From: Caryophanales bacterium UBA3835 | GTDB taxonomy: Bacteria; Bacillota_I; Bacilli_A; RFN20; CAG-826 | Length of the DNA: 9,349 bases | Direction: 5' to 3' | NCBI GenBank assembly: GCA_002392945.1 | Contig: DGHZ01000005.1 | Location: 1 to 9,349, forward strand | Shown: piece by piece, positions 5,724-9,349 of the stretch | Layout of the letters: each line of letters starts with the position of its first letter | Position numbering within the stretch: position 1 is the first letter of the stretch | The notes under the pieces: model-generated | The model's input: only the letters and a program-made list of their open reading frames with translations | What the model was told of the DNA's origin: nothing | Database searches by the model: none | Program-made: the position numbers and the translations under genes

Positions 5724-7709
5724 TTATTTAACAAGCGCTAAAAATTCATCTTCAGAAAGAACTGTAATTCCGAGTTGTTGAGCTTTATCTAATTTACTTC
5801 CGGCAGCTTCTCCAGCAATAACAACGTCGGTGGCTTTAGAGACTGAACCAGTAACTTTCGCTCCTAGATCTTCTAATAATGTTGTGGCTTCTTTTCTGCC
5901 ATATGAAGTTAAGGTTCCAGTTAGCACCACAGTCTTACCAGAGAAATAATTTCCTGCAGCTCTAGAAGTATTACCAAGATATTTAAAATTGATGCCTCTT
6001 TCTTTTAATTCAGCAATAATTTTCATATTTCTTTCGTCTTTAAACCATTCCACTAAAGATTTGGATAAAATTGGTCCAACATCTGGGATTTCAAGTAATT
6101 CTTCTTCGCTTGCTGCACTTAATGCGTCAATATCTAAGTATTTCCTCGACAAAACCTTCGCGGTTTTTGCTCCAACCTCTTTAATTCCTAAGCCAAAAAG
6201 CACCTTTTCAAGAGAATTTTCCTTAGATTTTTCAATCGCTTCCAATAAATTATCGATTGATTTGTCTTTCCAACCATCTAAAGAGATAATTTCATCTCGA
6301 TATTGAGATAGATCGTAGATTTCAACAACACTTTTAATAAAGCCTTGATTAAAGAATTGTTCAACAACTTTTTCGCCCATTCCTTCAATATCCATTGCGT
6401 CTCTAGAAGCAAAATGTATGATTTGTTCAATCTTTTTTGCTTCACAATGAGGATTAAGACAATAATGCATAGCATCTACTCTAGTAAGTGGTTCTCCACA
6501 TACTGGGCAGCGGTCAATCATGTGATATTCTTTAACATCGTCAGTGCGTCTTTCTTTAACAACTCTAACAACTTCAGGAATAACATCTCCGGCTTTTCTT
6601 AAAACAACATAATCGCCAATCATTAAATCCTTATCTTTGACAAAGTCTTCATTATGAAGAGTAGCTCTTTGTACTAAGCTTCCAGCGACTCTAACAGGCT
6701 CTAAAACAGCGTTTGGAGTAATCTTACCTGTTCTACCAACTGTATAAATGATGTCAGTAAGTCTGGTAATCACTTCTTCAGGTGGAAATTTATAGGCAAT
6801 GGCCCATCTTGGAGTTTTAGAAGTATATCCTAATTTATCGTAAGTCTCCATATCATCGACTTTAATTACAATTCCATCAATATCATATGGCAATGATGGT
6901 CTTTTTTCGGTGTATTCTTCGATATATTTTATAACCTCTTCTATACCATTGCATAATCTACGCTCTTTGTTAGTCTTAAACCCTAATTTGTCAGCAAAAT
7001 TAAGGGCTTCAGAGTGATATCTGATCCCGAAATCCTTCGCATTAACAAAATAATACCAGAAACCATCTAGTCCACGGCTAGCAGCGACAGAACTATCTAA
7101 CTGTCTAATACTGCCAGCAGCAGCATTTCTAGCATTTGCAAATAGTGGTTCCCCCGTTAATTCCCTAATTCGGTTTAGTTTTGTCAGGGATTTTTTAGGC
7201 ATGAAGACTTCTCCACGTATTTCTAATTCTTTATCACAATCTATATGAGTTGGGATAGATTTAATTGTAATTACGTTGCTAGTAACGTCTTCTCCAACAG
7301 TGCCATCGCCTCTTGTAGAGGCATAAACAAGGTTTTTATTATAAAGTAAGGAAATTCCTAGGCCATCAATCTTCATTTCGGCCATATATTTAACCTTCTC
7401 TACCCCCAAAATATCTCTAACCTTTTTATCAAAATCTCTTAAGTCGGTTTCATTAAAGGCATTGGCCAAAGAAAGCATCATTCTTTTATGCGTGATCTTC
7501 TTAAATTCGTCTTGAACCATCCCTCCAACACGTTGGGTTGGACTCAATGGAGATTTGAGTTCAGGATGCTCTTTTTCAATCTTCATTAATTCCTGCATTA
7601 AACGGTCATATTCTGCATCAGATACACTTGGGTTATCTAAAACATAATATTCATAGTTATATTTTTCTAATAACTTTGTTATTTCTTCTGCTCTAAGTTT
7701 TGGATCCAT
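5724..7709 (-). CDS. ligA: NAD+-dependent DNA ligase
   Basis: A 661-residue protein, full length for bacterial LigA. It seals nicks at Okazaki fragments and in repair, using NAD+ to form a lysine-AMP intermediate. Domains in order: Ia (about 1-65, with YNYEYYVLDNPSVSDAEYD that binds NMN); adenylation domain with the active lysine K113 in EMKIDG and the DGIVIKVDD motif (278-286); OB fold (about 315-395, VGRTGKITPNAV); four-cysteine zinc finger C401, C404, C417, C422; helix-hairpin-helix repeats (about 430-580); and a C-terminal BRCT domain (588-661). All key residues are present. The ATG lies 2 bases after the pcrA stop, with the ribosome site AAAGGGGTGA (7717-7726) inside the last pcrA codons, so the two are cotranscribed and probably translationally coupled. 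pcrA-ligA is a conserved pair in Firmicutes. Confidence 0.97.
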   Translation of the reverse strand: MDPKLRAEEITKLLEKYNYEYYVLDNPSVSDAEYDRLMQELMKIEKEHPELKSPLSPTQRVGGMVQDEFKKITHKRMMLSLANAFNETDLRDFDKKVRDILGVEKVKYMAEMKIDGLGISLLYNKNLVYASTRGDGTVGEDVTSNVITIKSIPTHIDCDKELEIRGEVFMPKKSLTKLNRIRELTGEPLFANARNAAAGSIRQLDSSVAASRGLDGFWYYFVNAKDFGIRYHSEALNFADKLGFKTNKERRLCNGIEEVIKYIEEYTEKRPSLPYDIDGIVIKVDDMETYDKLGYTSKTPRWAIAYKFPPEEVITRLTDIIYTVGRTGKITPNAVLEPVRVAGSLVQRATLHNEDFVKDKDLMIGDYVVLRKAGDVIPEVVRVVKERRTDDVKEYHMIDRCPVCGEPLTRVDAMHYCLNPHCEAKKIEQIIHFASRDAMDIEGMGEKVVEQFFNQGFIKSVVEIYDLSQYRDEIISLDGWKDKSIDNLLEAIEKSKENSLEKVLFGLGIKEVGAKTAKVLSRKYLDIDALSAASEEELLEIPDVGPILSKSLVEWFKDERNMKIIAELKERGINFKYLGNTSRAAGNYFSGKTVVLTGTLTSYGRKEATTLLEDLGAKVTGSVSKATDVVIAGEAAGSKLDKAQQLGITVLSEDEFLALVK

Positions 7710-7711
7710 AA

Positions 7712-9349
7712 TTATTTCACCCCTTTAGAAATCATATGATGTGTTCCTAATAAAGTTTTTTCGCCATGACTATCAAATTCTACAACAATAATATTATCGC
7801 CTTCTAAAGCTTTAACAACACCTTTACCAAATTTTTGATGGATAACAATATCTCCGACTTCCCAGTTAGTAATATTATTACTCTTTGGCGTTTCTTGAAC
7901 GATTTGAGGTTCATCATCAAATGAAATTTTGTCATCATCTCTAATATCATCAAAGCTATATTTTCTTTGTGGTTTTAGTCTAGATTCATAGCGGAACCCG
8001 CCATTAAAGGATGTTGGTCTAGATGCGCTACTATTCCCACTTTCTTTAATAAATTGAGATTCGACAAGATTGGTGCCTACAACATAGTTGTAGCCTCCAG
8101 AGAATGTTAAATATAATCTCTCCTTAGCACGTGTAAAAGCAACATAGGCTAAACGACGTTCTTCTTCTTCAGCAATATATCCACCTTCTAATAAGGCTCT
8201 ATTAGATGGAAATATTCCTTGGTCTAGTCTAACAACAAAAACCACAGGGAATTCTAACCCTTTAGCTGTGTGCACAGTCATTAAAGTAACATGATCGCCA
8301 TCTTGGATATCATCTTGCGCGCTCACTAAAGCGACATTTTGCAAATATTCTTCGAAAGAAGCATCAGCGTTATTTGCCAAGTAGTGTCTTAAATCATCAA
8401 ATAACGATTTTACGTTATCGATTCGATCTTCACCTTCTTCTTGGGTCTTTAAATACTCGTAATAACCAATGTCGGTAATTAAATCCTCCAAGGTCTTAGC
8501 AAATATTTCATTATCTTCTTTAAGCTCTTCTTTGGTGTGCTCAATTCGAGCAATCATGCTTCTTAAAGAATTTATTACTCGTTCAGGCAATTCGTTAAGC
8601 GCAAAATCACTAACGATATATTCGTATAAAGATAAATTATGCTCTATCGCGCTATTCTTAATTAAATTGATACTTGTCTCACCAATTCCTCTTTTTGGAA
8701 CGTTAATAATTCTTTCAAAGGAAATATCATCTTTAAAATTATTTATTATTCTGAAATAGGCTAAAACATCCTTGATTTCCATTCTTTGGTAGAATTTAAT
8801 GCCACCATAAATCACATAAGGAATTTTTTTAGACATTAAGGCTTTTTCAAAATCAAGAGTCAAATAATTGCTTCTATATAGTAAAACTATATCGGAATAT
8901 TTATAGTGTTGTGTTTCTTTTAAAGAAATAATTTCTCTTGCTACGTAATTAGCCTCGCCAACTCCAGTATCTAAACCTCTAACAACAATTTCATGGCCTT
9001 TAATGTTATTTGTGTATAAATCTTTAGGGACACGATATTTATTATGCCCAATAAGTTTATTTGCGCTATCGAGAATATTTTGTGTACTGCGATAATTCTG
9101 GTTAAGAATCACAGTTTCTAATCCATGGAAATCATCGCTTAGATTCAAAATGATATTTTGATTAGCGCCTCTCCATGTGTAAATGGTTTGATCAGGATCG
9201 CCAACAACATATAGAGATGCACTTGGCTTAAGTAGATATTTGATCATTTTATATTCCGTATCATTTGTGTCCTGGAACTCATCCACTAAAATATAATCAA
9301 TTCTATTTCTCCATTTAGCCTGAATCATTGGATAGGAAGCTAAGATTTG
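7712..9349 (-). CDS. pcrA: ATP-dependent DNA helicase PcrA/UvrD, N-terminus outside window
   Basis: The frame is open to the right edge, showing 545 residues; about 200 N-terminal residues with the Walker A motif lie outside. An internal ATG at 9328 is not the start, because seven further codons in frame precede it. PcrA is a 3'-5' superfamily 1 helicase used in repair, plasmid replication and removal of stalled RNA polymerase. Seen (numbered from that ATG): motif II LVDEFQDT (14-21), motif III GDPDQTIYTWRG (43-54), QNYRST (77-82), YGGIKFYQRMEIKDVLAYFR (174-193), motif V VTLMTVHTAKGLEF (347-360) and motif VI LAYVAFTRAKERLYL (393-407). A charged, poorly ordered linker (about 425-488) leads to the C-terminal Tudor-like domain VGDIVIHQKFGKGVV (491-505), which in PcrA binds RNA polymerase. 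PcrA is preferred over UvrD because of this tail and the adjacent ligA. Confidence 0.95.
   Translation of the reverse strand, partial: QILASYPMIQAKWRNRIDYILVDEFQDTNDTEYKMIKYLLKPSASLYVVGDPDQTIYTWRGANQNIILNLSDDFHGLETVILNQNYRSTQNILDSANKLIGHNKYRVPKDLYTNNIKGHEIVVRGLDTGVGEANYVAREIISLKETQHYKYSDIVLLYRSNYLTLDFEKALMSKKIPYVIYGGIKFYQRMEIKDVLAYFRIINNFKDDISFERIINVPKRGIGETSINLIKNSAIEHNLSLYEYIVSDFALNELPERVINSLRSMIARIEHTKEELKEDNEIFAKTLEDLITDIGYYEYLKTQEEGEDRIDNVKSLFDDLRHYLANNADASFEEYLQNVALVSAQDDIQDGDHVTLMTVHTAKGLEFPVVFVVRLDQGIFPSNRALLEGGYIAEEEERRLAYVAFTRAKERLYLTFSGGYNYVVGTNLVESQFIKESGNSSASRPTSFNGGFRYESRLKPQRKYSFDDIRDDDKISFDDEPQIVQETPKSNNITNWEVGDIVIHQKFGKGVVKALEGDNIIVVEFDSHGEKTLLGTHHMISKGVK

Noticed and set aside
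5989..6602. Open frames on the plus strand (5989-6306, 6345-6602) and one on the minus strand (6278-6475) within ligA
   Set aside because: All overlap the intact helix-hairpin-helix and zinc-finger coding region of ligA in other frames; low-complexity Ser/Phe/Leu/Lys-rich products typical of AT-rich shadows.
8469..8759. Open frame of 96 codons on the plus strand opposite pcrA
   Set aside because: Antisense to the conserved helicase frame, no recognisable domain.
1..9349. Mobile elements, CRISPR, phage or defence genes
   Set aside because: No repeat array, inverted terminal repeats, transposase, integrase or nuclease-type gene can be read on either strand; all coding space is taken by housekeeping genes.

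Overview
The window comes from a low-GC Gram-positive bacterium of the Bacilli/Mollicutes-like kind, possibly an uncultured relative of the Erysipelotrichales, RF39 or Acholeplasma groups. This rests on AT-rich coding sequence, AAGGAGG-type ribosome sites, a pcrA-ligA pair next to gatCAB, and GatCAB itself. Tryptophan is read from TGG and all genes run intact under the standard bacterial code, so there is no sign of the UGA=Trp code of derived mollicutes. The lineage call is inference from composition, gene content and motif style; no database was searched.

Everything is encoded on the minus strand, so transcription runs from high to low coordinates. Three blocks can be read. (1) 9349 to 5671: pcrA (its start lies beyond the right edge) and ligA, two bases apart, ending in a clear intrinsic terminator. 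These are a repair helicase and the replicative/repair ligase. (2) About 5660 to 1288: a candidate promoter, then gatC, gatA, gatB, galE and a tRNA-Arg(CCU), spaced by 1, 1, 2 and 9 bases, ending in a second intrinsic terminator. GatCAB makes Gln-tRNA(Gln) and/or Asn-tRNA(Asn) by amidating mischarged tRNA. GalE supplies UDP-galactose-type sugars. The tRNA reads AGG. (3) 1280 to 1: a 38-bp imperfect palindrome just before the start codon of a PlsC-like acyltransferase, then a DegV/FakB-like protein that runs off the left edge. Both proteins fit fatty-acid uptake and phospholipid synthesis.

Coding density is very high. The longest stretches without a gene are 5612-5723 (a terminator and a promoter region) and 1240-1324 (a terminator and the palindrome). 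There is no mobile element, CRISPR array, prophage or obvious novel system. This is mostly core housekeeping DNA. The points most worth a second look are the palindrome over the plsC start, which has no Shine-Dalgarno sequence, the altered motifs of the PlsC and DegV proteins, the tRNA directly behind galE with a T-stem mismatch, and the Asn at the substrate-gate position of GalE.
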